Assembly (NCBI GenBank): GCA_037954665.1
Contig: JBBMOL010000423.1
Location: forward strand, 248,001 to 312,000
Reading direction: 5' to 3'
DNA: 64,000 bases
From: Laguncularia racemosa
Taxonomy: Eukaryota > Streptophyta > Magnoliopsida > Myrtales > Combretaceae
In this document: in pieces, positions 1 through 10,870 of the stretch
Layout of the letters: the number at the start of each line of letters is the position of its first letter
Numbering within the stretch: the stretch's first letter is position 1
Notes under the pieces: generated by a model
Databases searched by the model: none
Told to the model about the DNA's origin: nothing
Seen by the model: the letters and a program-made list of their open reading frames with translations, nothing else
Position numbers and translations under genes: made by a program

Positions 1-2640
1 TGGTTTCATTTGTGAAGAAGAAAGACAATAGCATGCGATTATGTATAAACTACCGGGAGTTGAATAGGGTTGCAATTAAAAATAAATATCTTCTCCCAAG
101 GATTGACGACTTGTTTGATCAGTTAAAAGGAGCTCAAGTCTTCTAAAAAATAGACTTAAGATCTAGCTACCATCAATTAAGGATTAAGGATGAGGACATC
201 CAGAAGACCGCTTTTAGAACTAGATACGAGGCATTAAAAGTTCCAAGTAATGCCTTTTAGACTCACAAATTCACCAACGACTTTCATGAATTTAATGAAT
301 CGCATATTCAGAGAATACTTGGACAAGTTTGTCATTGTGTTCATAGAGGACATCTTAATATATTCTAGAAATGAAGAAGATCACGAGCAGCACTTAAGGA
401 TAGTATTGAGCTAATTGCAAGCAGAAAAGTTGTATGCCAAGTTTAAGAAGTGTGAGTTTTAGCTAAAGCAAGTCACCTTTTTGGGACATGTGATTAGTAA
501 GAATAGATTATCTGTAGATCCTGAGAAGATAAAAGCTGTAAATGAATGGCTTAAGCCAAAGACCGTAACAGAAATTAGAAGTTTCTTGGGGTTAATAGGA
601 TACTACAGAAGATTTGTGGAAGGATTTTCCAAACTAGCAACCATTTTGACCAAATTGACTAAAAAAGGAGCCAAGTTTGTATGGGATGATCGATGTGAAG
701 TAAACTTCATGACATTGAAGGAGAGATTGACTTATACACCTATACTTGCACTACCAGTCAGTGGTGAAGAATTTGTGGTGTATAGTGATACCTCTATTTA
801 AAGGCTTGGATGTATGTTGATGCAGAATGATAGGGTGATTGCCTAAGCATTTAGGTAGTTAAAGCCTTATGAGAAGAATTACCCGACACGTGATCTAGAC
901 TTAATACCCATGGTATTTGCACTCAAGTTATGGAGACATTACTTGTATTGAGGAGAAGTGTAGAATATTCACAAATTACAGAAGCCTCAAGTACTTATTT
1001 ACCTAAAAAGAGCTAAATATGAGGCAAAGACGTTAGCTATAACTAATAAAGACTATGACTTAGGCATTTAGTATCATCCTAGAAATGCAAATGTAGTTGT
1101 TGATGCACTTAGTAGAAAGAAGCATGGTAATCTAGCAACGATGATCACAACTCAAAAGAGAATATTAGAAGATATGTAGAAACTAAACTTGGAGATTGTG
1201 ACCCAAAAAGTTAGAGTTAAACTCACCAATTTATGAATATAACCAGTATTAATTAATAGAATAAAAGCTACATAAGTTGAAGATGTGGGGATACAAGAAA
1301 TAAAGAAAAGAATAGAAGAGGTAAAAGCTATAGAGTTCAATGAAGATGCAGAAGGGGTGTTGAGGTATGGTCATAGGCTATGTGTACCAAGTATAGATAA
1401 ACTAAAGAAAGAGATATTGAAGGAAGCATACTATTCCGGGCACTCTATATACCCTAGAAGTACCAAGATGTATAAAGACCTGAAGAACCAATATTAGTGG
1501 AGGAATATGAAGAGAGAAATGGCTGATTATGTATCCAAGTGTATGACCTGCTAACAGGTCAAGATAGAACATCAGAGACCTGCCAGCATCTTACAACCTT
1601 TACCTATACTAGAGTGGAAATGGGAACATGTGACTATGGACTTTGTCACAACACTACCCCGATTGATGACTAAATTAGACACAATATAGGTAATTGTGGA
1701 TCAGCTTACAAAATCAACACACTTGATAACAATAAGTACTGGGTATAAACTAGAGAAGCTGGCACAAATTTACATCAAAGAAATTGTGAGGTTACATGGG
1801 AGATTTTGGAATAGTCGGCACGGAGCTTTAGGGACAAAGTTACAATTTAGTATCTCTTTTCACCTATAGTTGAATGGTTAATCAAAGCGAACGATTTAGA
1901 TATTGGAAGATATGTTGAGGGCGTATGCATTAGACCTTGGTGGAAATTAGGATGAACATCTACTCTTAGTGGAGTTCGCTTACAACAACAGTTATCAAGC
2001 TACCATCTAAATGGCACCATATGAGGCGTTATATGGAAGAAAGTGTCGGTCGCCATTACATTGGGATGCGGTGGGTTAGAAACAAATATTGGGACATGAT
2101 CTAGTGCAAGATGCAGTAAACGAAGTGAAGTTGATTAGGCAAAGGATGCAAGTAACCCAAAGCCGAAGTCATATGCAGACAAAAGAAGATGCCCATTGGA
2201 GTCTCAAGTGGGAGATCATGTGTTATTGAAGATTTCACCTACGTAGGGAGTAATAAGGTTTGAATTAAGGGGGAAATTGAACCTTAGATATGTAGAACCC
2301 TTTGAAGTCTTAGAGAAAATTGGACTAGTGGCATATAGACTAGCATTACCACCAAGTTTGGCTACAGTACACAATATATTTCATATTTCCCTGCTAAGGA
2401 AACATGTATTTAACCCTGACCATATCACTACACTAAAACCTTTATAAGTATAGCCAAATCTCACAACCATGCAAAGACCTATTAGAATTATGGCTACTAA
2501 AGAGCAAACTTTGAGAAGACAGGTTATCAAGTATGTCAAGGTGCAAAGAAGCAATCAAACCGAAAGAGAAGCAACTTGAGAACTAGAAGAAGGGATGAGA
2601 AGAAGATATCCAGAACTCTTCAGTGATCTAGGTAATTTTA
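1..2640 (+). pseudogene. Chromovirus pol relic (RT, RNase H, integrase)
   Basis: Decayed pol polyprotein. RT is recognisable from the first bases (INYRELNR, then KIDLRSSYHQLRIKDEDIQKTAFRT). At about 333-355 the catalytic motif reads FIEDI where the family has FIDDI, so one catalytic aspartate is glutamate. The best open piece, 481-801, covers the RT-RNase H connection (GHVISKN, FLGLIGYYRRF, WDDRCE). The integrase zinc-binding and core regions run from about 1430 to 2080 (YNNSYQATI, MAPYEALYGRKCRSP). The C-terminal domain reaches 2640 (LATVHNIFHISLLRKH). Frames change several times. Most stops sit where Q or W is expected, e.g. around 1551, 1688, 1869, 1950 and 2010, as expected from C-to-T decay. 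Confidence 0.88.
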
Positions 2641-2658
2641 GAGGATGAAAATTCTTGT

Positions 2659-2695
<37 letters not shown>
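2659..2695 (+). repeat. Poly-G tract (37 G) next to the polypurine site
   Basis: An uninterrupted run of 37 G lies between the pol end and the 3' LTR, followed by AGAGAA and then the LTR start. It occupies the position of the polypurine tract that primes plus-strand synthesis, so it probably grew from a G-rich PPT. Homopolymers this long are also a common place for assembly length errors, so the exact length is uncertain. Confidence 0.7.
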
Positions 2696-2696
<1 letters not shown>

Positions 2697-2823
2697 GAGA
2701 ATGTAAATACACGAGTAATATAATATATATATATATTATATATATATAATAACAATGCAGCCAAGGTTAATATCGTAAATAATCTAAAAGGATTAGAGGC
2801 AATTTGGTAGTTTGGACGAGAAC

Positions 2824-2831
2824 TATAAAAA
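2824..2831 (+). promoter_or_regulatory. TATA box in chromovirus LTR
   Basis: TATAAAAA lies about 120 bp into the LTR, in the element's sense direction, followed by pyrimidine-rich sequence. This is the expected place and form of the LTR's RNA polymerase II promoter (U3/R border). Confidence 0.5.
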
Positions 2832-3229
2832 GGCTGTTATAAACCCTATTGACCTTTTTCTTCCCTTTACATCTCATAGAACCCTAAAACCTTCTTGTGT
2901 GAATCTATAGAGAAGGAGACGACCCATTTTTCCATCACTAACTTATTAGATTAAGGTAAGTACATAAATCAACGATTATGAATTGTGATTTATGTATATA
3001 TATGGTAGCGTAGAGAGTAATAAATTAAGATCATTTACAGGTTAAGATTAATTCATGTTACATAAGGTTTGGAGCAAGCACTTTAAGCATATTGATCATG
3101 ATTCAAGTCAAGTAAGTGTATCTATTAGTGTATTACATTGTAAATTTTACATTAGATAGATCAATTAGGTTGAATTAATTAGAAATCGGGCTAAGAGATC
3201 AATTTATGAAGTGTACAGTAAGTACATGG

Positions 3230-3540
3230 TCTCTCAACATGATCGTGTTATAGATGTGTTGAATTTAAAGAGTAGACCAAGAGATATATGACCGCCCAAC
3301 ACGACCATGTTGGAACCATGTTGAAGACCTAAAGTGAATCGAAAGATACACAACCTCCCAACACGACCGTGTTGCGAACATGTAAACAAAAAAAAAAAGA
3401 GAGAGTAAGATACATGATCCCTTAATATGACCATATCTTGCTCGTGATGAGTTTGAAGAGTCACAAAAATGTATACAGCATTTAGCATGACCGTATACTA
3501 CCCTGTGTTCACCAACATGACCTCCAACATGGCTATGCTG
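3230..3540 (+). repeat. Degenerate about 60-bp repeats with near-palindromic core
   Basis: The core CAACACGACCGTGTTG (3359-3374; arms of 7 around a 2-base centre) recurs in degraded form at about 3236, 3298, 3420 and 3505, each time near 'agatA(t/c)A(c/t)'. The spacing is roughly 60 bp. It looks like a small tandem array inside the LTR; its function is unknown. Confidence 0.55.
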
Positions 3541-4116
3541 AGTTAAAAAGTTTCCATTTCCATTTTATTTCATTGAAATTCAATTTTAAAAGCATATACT
3601 TGGGATTGTGTATAGTTTTGGAGTTGTAAGGCTATAAGAAGTGTGAAGGATCAAGTATTACGATTTAGGTATGTGTATACCATGTTTGTTGCTTGTGCTT
3701 GATAAATTAGATTTTTGGATGTAGGTTTAATAATATTGTAAATAAACTTGATTGAGTGTGCATGTGATTGTGAATTGCTGGGTCTAAGAAACCGAGTGTG
3801 GGTCGATGTTCTTGGGGTGGCACCCTGATGATCGGTATGTAATGTTGTCCCTAGTGGAGTCATTTACCAAAATAATCTGAGTCTTATATGTAAGGTTGTG
3901 ATGTGGAATGTGGAAGATTGATGTGTGAGGACTCATGGACAATGAAGAGCACCCACTGTCACATATATATTATTATGTATGGTTGTGAAAGATTGATGTG
4001 TAACGACTCATGGACTCATGAATAGTGCGAAGTATCTACTGTAATATATATATATATATATTATGTATGGTAATAGACTCATGGACAAAGAGGAATACCT
4101 TTGTCATATATATATA

Positions 4117-4141
4117 TGTATGTATGTGTGTGTGTGTGTGT
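4117..4141. repeat. TG microsatellite (a second at 4299-4317)
   Basis: Run of alternating T and G, preceded by an AT run. A second TG run lies about 170 bp further on, still inside the chromovirus LTR. Confidence 0.8.
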
Positions 4142-4804
4142 ATTGCTTGTGGATGGATTGTAAAAGAATGTTTACGAATGTTTTGTGTAAATATGTTTAT
4201 GATGTGATTGTGTATCGATTAAAGATTGTGAAAGATAAATAAAATTGTGTATAAATATTATGATGCATCTTGCATGTGTTATTGCTTCTGGCATGGCATG
4301 TGTGTGTGTGTGTGTGTAGGTATACATTGTACTAGGCATTAGTTCACCCTTCGTGGGAATTTTTTTTTTTTTTAGTTGCAAATGCTACATGAGAGATTGT
4401 AGGGTATGAGGAAACTCTAGTGGAAATGAATCATGATATGGAGGAGAATGTGGAGTACGTGTATTATGACAAGTAGGATCTTAGTGAGGAGAAAGGAAAA
4501 TATGGAATAATTTGTAGTTATGATTTAGATTAACATGATATTTAAATTGTTGAAGGCTTCTACTGTATTTAAATTGAGGAAATTGAACAAGAATTATGTT
4601 TAGGAGGATATAAATTTCTTTTAAAAATTGTGGTATTGTTGGAGCTTATGAATGCTTCCGCTGTCGTAATTTAAGAGGTTTCTTTATTATATAGAATAGT
4701 AGAAAGATAATGTTTGGAGTATTATAGCAATTGAGCCTTTGCGTGTCTTCTAATACTAAGGACACGTAACCAGCCATAGCGTACTCGAGTTTTAGGGCGT
4801 TACA

Positions 4805-5312
4805 TTATGTCTAATCTTTTTTTTCCTAGCAAAGGTAGCTGATAAAGAAAGTTGATCTTATATACAATTTTCTTAAGAATCCCCATTAAGTTTATTTGAT
4901 GATACAATGTATTATGTGAAAAGAAAGGAGAACGTCCAAAAGTTGGCCAATATTTAGGAGGTAGAAAATCGGACTTGTAATCAATCCAATTTTGTATGAC
5001 TGATTCATCACCTATTTTTAGACATCATTTTCAATATTTTTGTATTCCACATGGTTAGTGATCTACCAAAAACCAATTTTTGGTTCATTTCAGGATAGTG
5101 TGGCTTATGGTTTATATCTTTTGACAGGGATTAGTGTATTAGAAGTTTTATGTGTTTATATCAAAATTCAATTAAAAATACTCTATATTTGAATTACTTT
5201 ATCATTTAAATTATCTATGTTTTACATTAAATTTTAATCAAACATATCTCTAATGTTTGTGTTGCCCTATATCAAGTTAGTCCCCACCGTCAAATAGCAT
5301 TTTCTAAATATA
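4805..5312. other. AT-rich spacer, no gene seen
   Basis: Sequence between the chromovirus LTR and the hAT element. It is AT-rich with short frames only, and nothing in it is recognisable. Confidence 0.6.
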
Positions 5313-5320
5313 GGGTATAG
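5313..5320. repeat. Left target-site duplication of hAT element
   Basis: GGGTATAG immediately left of the element matches GGGTAGAG at 9469-9476 in seven of eight bases. An 8-bp target duplication is the hallmark of hAT transposons. Confidence 0.7.
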
Positions 5321-6451
5321 ACATAGTTGTTAAAATCACTAGTTAACTCGTAAGTTTCTATAATTTTACGTTTTTGTGAGTATATTCCTAATAAACTCAC
5401 ATTTAAAAACGTCTTGGATGTGAAATTGCATTGGAATCGTGATTTGACACAGTAGAATTAGTAAAATCGTGATTCTACGGACATTCGAACCAATTCTACA
5501 GCTCGTCAGCAACCAATCCATTTAGCCTATGCTCATCAGCAATTGAGCAATTGGAGGGAGTAGGCCAGCCCAGATAATGTGATGCTTAGCCCAAAGAAGC
5601 CCAACCCAGCCCAAACTTTAAACAGAAAAATTACAAAAAGGGGAAAACTACACGATCTGGATCTGCATCAGCCATCAGCATCATCATTCTCGTGTTCTGT
5701 TCTTCTTCCTTATTACTTTTCTTCTATTCACTTCAGACTTCATCACGTGTTTTTTATTTTTGAATCTTCAGTCTCAACTCTCGTTCTTGTGTGCTGGGCG
5801 TCTTGATCTTGAGGCTCAATCTTGAGTACAGGTAATTTTTTGTTGAAAATTTTTACTGCATTGCATCTTCTTGGTTTAGTTGCTTGGTTAGGGTTTTTGT
5901 TTTTTCTTTTTTTTTTTAGGTTATTTTTCGCCATCTCTGTTTACTTCATCTTCTTGCTTTTGTTTACTGCACTGCATCTTCTCGATTTCTATTTACTCTC
6001 TTCTTGGTTCTGTTTTTCACGAATCGCGATCTTTAGGACAGTAGGACATGGAGTACATAGCTACTAATTGCTAAGTATGGTTGAGATTGAGATTGATGAT
6101 TTTTTGTTGTTGTCATAGACACCATTTCGCGATCTCTACGAGTGCAAGTGCATAGCTGCTAAGCATGGTTTAGATCAGTAATTTTTTATTTATTGCATTT
6201 CTCGGTTTTGACCGTAATTGAGTGAGACTATGAGAGAAATATTGACTATTGCTTATCTACATCCTCTATTCTGTAAGACTTTAGATTATGTTTTATTGTT
6301 CTTCTCATGGAAATCAATAGATCTCACTTATGATAGAGCTTTCATTTTTTCCTACCTGTATTGTTCTTTGTGATATTTGGTAGCGTTGATGTTCATCCTA
6401 CAAGCATTTGATTTTTTTTTTAAGTTCATATGTAATAAAGGAACATAAGTG

Positions 6452-6473
6452 CCCCCCCCCCCCCCCCCCCCCC
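6452..6473 (+). repeat. Poly-C tract (22 C) in hAT leader
   Basis: Uninterrupted run of C in the untranslated part of the hAT element, upstream of the transposase ATG. It is the second long G/C homopolymer in the window and its length may be unreliable. Confidence 0.7.
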
Positions 6474-6687
6474 TTCTACGTCATTGTCAATATTTTCTTG
6501 TTAAGTAGCTTTTCTCGGATTATCACGAAAACATAGAGATCTTGTGAAAGAAATAGAGCCTTATGCATTAGCTTCTTTCTTTCTTTTTTCTTTTCTTTGG
6601 TTCATGAAGAATGATGTGAAATTGAAATGCTTGAATTTACACTTTATTTTATTTTATTACAGGATTTTAAGTAGTGGCTAAGTTGAA

Positions 6688-9178
6688 ATGTCATCTTCCA
6701 AATCATCTAAAGAGAGCTTTAAAAGGAAAAATGCACCTGGAAGTAGATCCGTTGTTGGTTGGGAGCATGTAATTGATGTAGATAATAATGGAAAAAAAAA
6801 AAGTAAAATGCAAGTATTATAATAAAGTTGTTAGTGGAGGCATTTAAAGATTCAAGAATCACTTAGGTTGTATGCGTAAAGATGTAGAGTCATGTAGTAG
6901 TATTCCGGATGAAGTAAAAAATCTGAAATGTTAATAATGTTGTTGAAAGTAACAAAAATATCGGAAATGAAAAGAAAGTGAATTCATGGCATTGATGATT
7001 CTAATGATGATAATGATGAGGTGGAGCAGACGTCCATAAAAAAAAGAGAGAGAGAGAAAGGAATTGCATGGATTATTTGCTAAAACAGAAAAAAATAAAA
7101 ATTAGTGGGAGTGGAACATAGGCAAACCAAGATACAATTAACCAATTCATGAAGAAAATCTGAGAGAAGAATACTGCCAACAAATTGCTCTTTTGTTATA
7201 CTAGTGTAATTCCATTTAATTGTGTAAAAAATCTAGAGTTTGCCAAGATGCTTCAGGTGGTTGGTCGATATAGTTTTGGGCTTAAACCTCCTTCCTATCA
7301 TGAGCTAAGGGTGACTTGTTTGAAAAAAAAGTAGTTCAAACAATGGAATTACTTGAAGACTACAAAGCTGAATGTAAAAAAATAGGTTGTTCCATTATGT
7401 TTGATGCATGGATTGATAGAAAGAGGTGATTCGTATGCAATTTCTTGGTGAATAGCCCCAAAGGAACTCTCCTCTTATCATTTATAGATGCTTCTGATGT
7501 ATCTAAGACAATTGACAAAGTTTTTACAATGTTAGATGGTATTGTAGAGAAGGTTGGAGAGGACAATGTTGTACAAGTAATCACAGATAATGCTGCAAAT
7601 TATAAAGTAGCAGAGGAAAAATTGATGGAGAAAAGAAAGTGCTTATATTGGACACCTTATGCAGCACATTGCATTGATTTGTTCTTGGAAAACTTTGAGA
7701 AGAATTTGAGGATCAATCAGGAGACAATTGCAAAAGGGAGACAAATTACTACATATTTATTCCAAGACTATACTTATCTCAATCTTGAGGAAATACACTA
7801 AAGGAGGGGACTTGATTAGATTCTGTGCAACTCATTTTGCCACTTCCTATTTGACATTAGGTTGCTTTAGTGAGTTGAAAGGTGCATTGATGACGATGTT
7901 CACTTCAAATCATTGGAAATCATGTAAGTATTCGACCACAAGTGATGGAAAGCGGATTCAACATGTGGTTTTGGATAGTAGGTTTTAGAAGAATGTTATT
8001 ATTTGTCTTAAAGTTGAATTTCCCCTTATTAAAATGCTTAGATTAGTGGATTCTGATGAATAACCAGTTATGGGTTTCATTTATCCAGAAATAGATCATG
8101 CCAAGAAAAAAATTAAAACAAATTTCAACAATATGAAGAAAAAGTAATATTTCAACTTATTAGTTATATATACATTTTGCTTTAGTGTTCATTTTAAAGT
8201 TTTATTTGTAAATTGAAATCATATTTTATTTAACGTAGTTATGGACCTATCTTCAAGATTATTAACAAGAGATGGGAGCTTCAACTTCATAGACCATTGC
8301 ATGTTGCAACTTATTATTTGAATCTCTATTACCATTATAGTCTTGATTTTAAAGTTAATGTTGATATTAAGATTGGATTATATGGTTGCATAAAGCATAT
8401 GGTTTCTAATCTAATTGAAATGTGTAAAATTAATATACAACTTGGAAGATTTAAGGATGCTAATGGATTATTTGGTACTAAAGCTACAAGGTCAGTAAGA
8501 GACAAAAAAGCTCCAGTTAAATAGTAGGATTCATATGGAGATGAATGCTTAAAATTGCAAAAGTTTGCTATTCGTATTTTAAGTTTAACTTGTAGTTCTT
8601 TAGGTTGTGAGTGTAATTGGAGTGCATTCGAAATGGTATATTATAAATAGTTCTTTTATTTGATTTTATATATTATTAAGATTATCAATCTTATAAAATT
8701 ATATATAACCTTTTTCATTTTTTAGGTCTATACCAAAAATAGAAAAGAAAGATGCATTGCTGACACTTCTACTTTCATTGTTGAAGATTTCTTATCTGAT
8801 GATAAATGGATAGTTGAAGAAGAAAATGTGTTTAACTCATCAAATGATAATGAGGGTGTGTTGCATATCCTTTCAAGTGCAAGGGGTAAAGAAAAAGATG
8901 ATGAGGAGGAGGAAATTGGTGCTTATGTGAATTTAGAGAGTCCTGGAAGTAAGTCCCTAGTCCCAAATGATTTGGACATTCATGATATTGATGATGTTGA
9001 AGCTGAAATGCAAATGAGAACTTCAAAATATTTGGAATTAGAGGATATAGAAAACATTAGTAGTAGTACACCTCATGATAATGTTGACATTGATGAAGAA
9101 AAAGATGATGAAGATGCAGATGATGATGATGATGATATGGATAGGAGAGATGGTGGAAGTTGTGATGATTTATTGTAG
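6688..9178 (+). pseudogene. hAT transposase (BED finger, DUF659, dimerisation domain)
   Basis: The best start is the ATG at 6688 (MSSSKSSKESFKRK). Soon after comes a BED-type finger relic: VKCKYYNKVV then KNHLGC, with the first C-x2-C damaged to C-x2-Y and an in-frame stop at about 6846. The DUF659 portion spans about 7340-7800 (GCSIMFDAWID, then VVQVITDNAANY). The region around 8240-8640 holds the C-terminal part; RILSLTCSSLGCEWNW at about 8575-8625 is the signature of the hAT dimerisation domain. An intron probably interrupts it at about 8636-8725 (GT start, TTTTTTAG end). The last exon (8828-9178) ends in a very acidic D/E-rich tail. The gene is broken by several stops and frame changes, so it is not functional. 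Confidence 0.78.
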
Positions 9179-9468
9179 TTGTTTTGTATTATGATTTATG
9201 AATTTATAACTTTTATTGGGATTTGTGGTTAATTATCTTTATGGTTGATTATCTATATTGTACAATTTATGTTTGATTATCTATATTATGACTTTTATTG
9301 TGATTTATAATCAAAATATATGTTGAATTTCCTTATTTCTATTATCCATTAAGTAAATTTATAATATTTAGAATTTATTTTACAAAGGTTATAAAAACTT
9401 ACATTTTTACATTTCGATTCTATGGACCCCCTAGCGATTTTACGTACAATTGCGATTTTGACAACTTT

Positions 9469-9930
9469 GGGTAGAGCTACTAATGTAGAGATTTATCTTT
9501 TGGTTAGACAACAAAATATAAAACACTTATATAACCCACTTATAATAGAATTAAGATGATATAAGGGATTTTATTGAACTTCGACATGATTTTGTATGTT
9601 TTATTCCATTTCAAGATAGAACATGGAAACCTATCCACATTGTTTATTATTAGAACTAGTTCAATAGTCTATCAATGGTTTTTATTACAAGTTAAGTCAT
9701 CATTTATTAATGACAAGGAATTATTAATATAATTGTCACTAAATCATTAACAATTAACAATTGCTTGAGAAACTATATTGCATTTTATATTTATACTTAA
9801 CATGCCATGGAATAGAAAGAAGGTAAAAATAAGGTGATAGCTAGATAACTCATTTGATATGCCATAAATGTTAGGTTTTTTAGATAAGCTTTGAATTAGG
9901 AGGTCTTGATGTATGTAATGTTTAAGTTAA
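9469..9930. other. hAT right target duplication, then AT-rich spacer
   Basis: The first eight bases (GGGTAGAG) are the right-hand copy of the hAT target duplication. The rest is AT-rich with no recognisable gene. Confidence 0.55.
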
Positions 9931-10059
9931 GACTACAAATGAGTTAAATCAAGACAACATAGTATTAAGTTTTCAAAGCTCAAACTCAAGAGCTTAAAAT
10001 TTTAAACTTGAGCTCCATTTAAAGTGCCACTCAATGAGTTCAAGTTCAATTTAATTTTA
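9930..10059. repeat. Left half of AGCTTGA-type dispersed repeat
   Basis: Degenerate CAAGCTC/GAGCTTGA-like words (TCAAAGCTCAAACTC, TTAAACTTGAGCTCC, GAGTTCAAGTTC). The same style continues at 14760-14960 on the other side of the pararetrovirus block, so the virus DNA seems to have split one copy. A similar repeat lies at 39393-39830. Confidence 0.45.
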
Positions 10060-10110
10060 TAAAATAAAATTATTCAAACCTAACTATATACTCTCCCCTT
10101 GGCTCTGATA

Positions 10111-10461
10111 CCATTAGAGACTACAGGATTGCTAGGAGGCACTCTCGGAAGAGTGGTATCAGTTGCTAAGACTAGGGTTTATGGCTACCTAGCTTAACTA
10201 ACTAGTCAATAGCTAATGTAATAGATGAGTAAATTAGAACTGAATATTATAATTTTATGGAAGAAATTGGTTCTCAGATTTTATTATTCGACTGGTTAGA
10301 AGAATATTATTTGAAACCCAAAATAATTAATACAGTTAATAAAATTGTACAATAGAGACTAAGTGATGGTAATGTGGTTGAATTCACTCATCCGCCACTT
10401 AGCAATATTTGGTATTCTCACAGAGAAACCGAAATTAAACTAGCTCCCTTTAAAATTGCAA
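10111..10461 (-). repeat. Left arm of 351-bp pararetroviral inverted duplication
   Basis: Reverse complement of 10484-10834 with only scattered differences, separated by a 22-bp centre (10462-10483). It carries, on the minus strand, the intergenic/primer-site region (outer part) and, on the plus strand, a polyprotein fragment (inner part). The outer end lies exactly where the TGGTATCAGAGCC-like primer site begins (rc at about 10101-10113). Confidence 0.88.
10258..10461 (+). pseudogene. Caulimovirid polyprotein fragment (left arm)
   Basis: Plus-strand reading MEEIGSQILLFDWLEEYY and, after a stop at about 10354, RLSDGNVVEFTHPPLSNIWY. This type of segment lies between movement and coat protein in petuvirus/badnavirus-like polyproteins. 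I infer it from overall resemblance, not from a catalytic motif. It is truncated at the foldback centre. Confidence 0.45.
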
Positions 10462-10688
10462 TGACCAGTTCCCTCATATTCATTTGCAATTTTAAAGGGA
10501 GCTAGTTTAATTTCGGTTTCTCTATGAGAATACCAGACATTGCTAAGTGACAGATGAGTGGATTCAACTACATTACCATCACTTAGTCTCCATTGTACAG
10601 TTTTATTAACTGTATTAATTATTTTGGGTTTCAAATAATATTCTTCTAACCAGTCGAAGAATAAAATCTGAGAACCAATTTCTTCCAT
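10440..10688 (-). pseudogene. Caulimovirid polyprotein fragment (right arm, inverted)
   Basis: Minus-strand duplicate of the left-arm fragment, here open for 82 codons: the left copy's stop reads as W, so this copy is less damaged. It runs through the foldback centre (FKIANEYEGTG), and the last few residues come from the other arm. Role unknown; it is the same polyprotein segment as in the left arm. Confidence 0.45.
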
Positions 10689-10834
10689 AAAATTATAATA
10701 TTCTGTTCTAATTTATTCATCTCTTACATTAGCTATTGACTAGTTAGTTAAGCTAGGTAGCCATAAACCCTAGTCTTAGCAACTAGTACCACTCTTCCGA
10801 GAGTACCCCCTAGCAATCCTGTAGTCTCTAATGG
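10484..10834 (+). repeat. Right arm of 351-bp pararetroviral inverted duplication
   Basis: Inverted partner of 10111-10461. Its outer end runs straight into a second palindrome at 10821-10855, where GTAGTCTCTAATGGT and its complement flank the 5-base loop CTGAT. The primer-site sequence therefore meets another inverted copy of itself here. Confidence 0.88.
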
Positions 10835-10870
10835 TCTGATACCATTAGAGACTACTGACTACTACCATTA

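Larger units (their letters stand above)
1..4804 (+). mobile_element. Ty3/gypsy chromovirus (Tekay/Del-like), 3' part
   Basis: Long terminal repeat retrotransposon that enters the window part-way through pol and ends with its 3' LTR. In order: reverse transcriptase, RNase H, integrase, a degenerate polypurine/poly-G stretch, and an LTR starting TGTAA and ending TTACA. The integrase C-terminal part and the tail resembling ELEEGMRRRYPELF are typical of chromoviruses of the Tekay/Del type. The 5' LTR, primer site and gag lie outside the window, so the target duplication cannot be tested; the five bases after the LTR are TTATG. Many in-frame stops show it is dead. Lineage assignment is by recognition of the pol tail, not by a search. 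Confidence 0.88.
2702..4804 (+). repeat. 3' LTR of the Tekay-like element
   Basis: The LTR begins TGTAAATACACG directly after the purine-rich AGAGAA and ends GGGCGTTACA, giving inverted ends TGTAA/TTACA. Length 2,103 bp. It contains a TATA box near 2824, a string of CAACACGACC-type repeats (3230-3540), TG microsatellites near 4117-4141 and 4299-4317, and a poly-T at about 4360. Boundaries are inferred from the terminal dinucleotides because the partner LTR is not in the window. Confidence 0.75.
5321..9468 (+). mobile_element. Complete, decayed hAT transposon (about 4.15 kb)
   Basis: Terminal inverted repeats: left end ACATAGTTGTTAAAATC (5321-5337), right end reading inward AAAGTTGTCAAAATC (9468-9454). 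The 8-bp target duplication has one mismatch. Subterminal copies of a 'TTTTACG / GATTCTACGG' theme occur on both sides (about 5360-5480 and 9415-9450). Inside is a transposase gene on the plus strand with BED-like zinc finger, DUF659 and hAT dimerisation parts. The stretch 5540-5620 carries several GCCCA boxes followed by a pyrimidine-rich leader, which could be the promoter and 5' untranslated exon. Stops and frameshifts make it non-autonomous. Confidence 0.82.

Noticed and set aside
2555..2764. Minus-strand frame with a polyproline stretch
   Set aside because: The prolines come from the 37-G tract read backwards. No other support.
5579..6067. Overlapping frames on both strands, hydrophobic, before the hAT transposase
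   Set aside because: T-rich leader and intron sequence gives phenylalanine/leucine-rich frames by composition alone. No domain is recognised.
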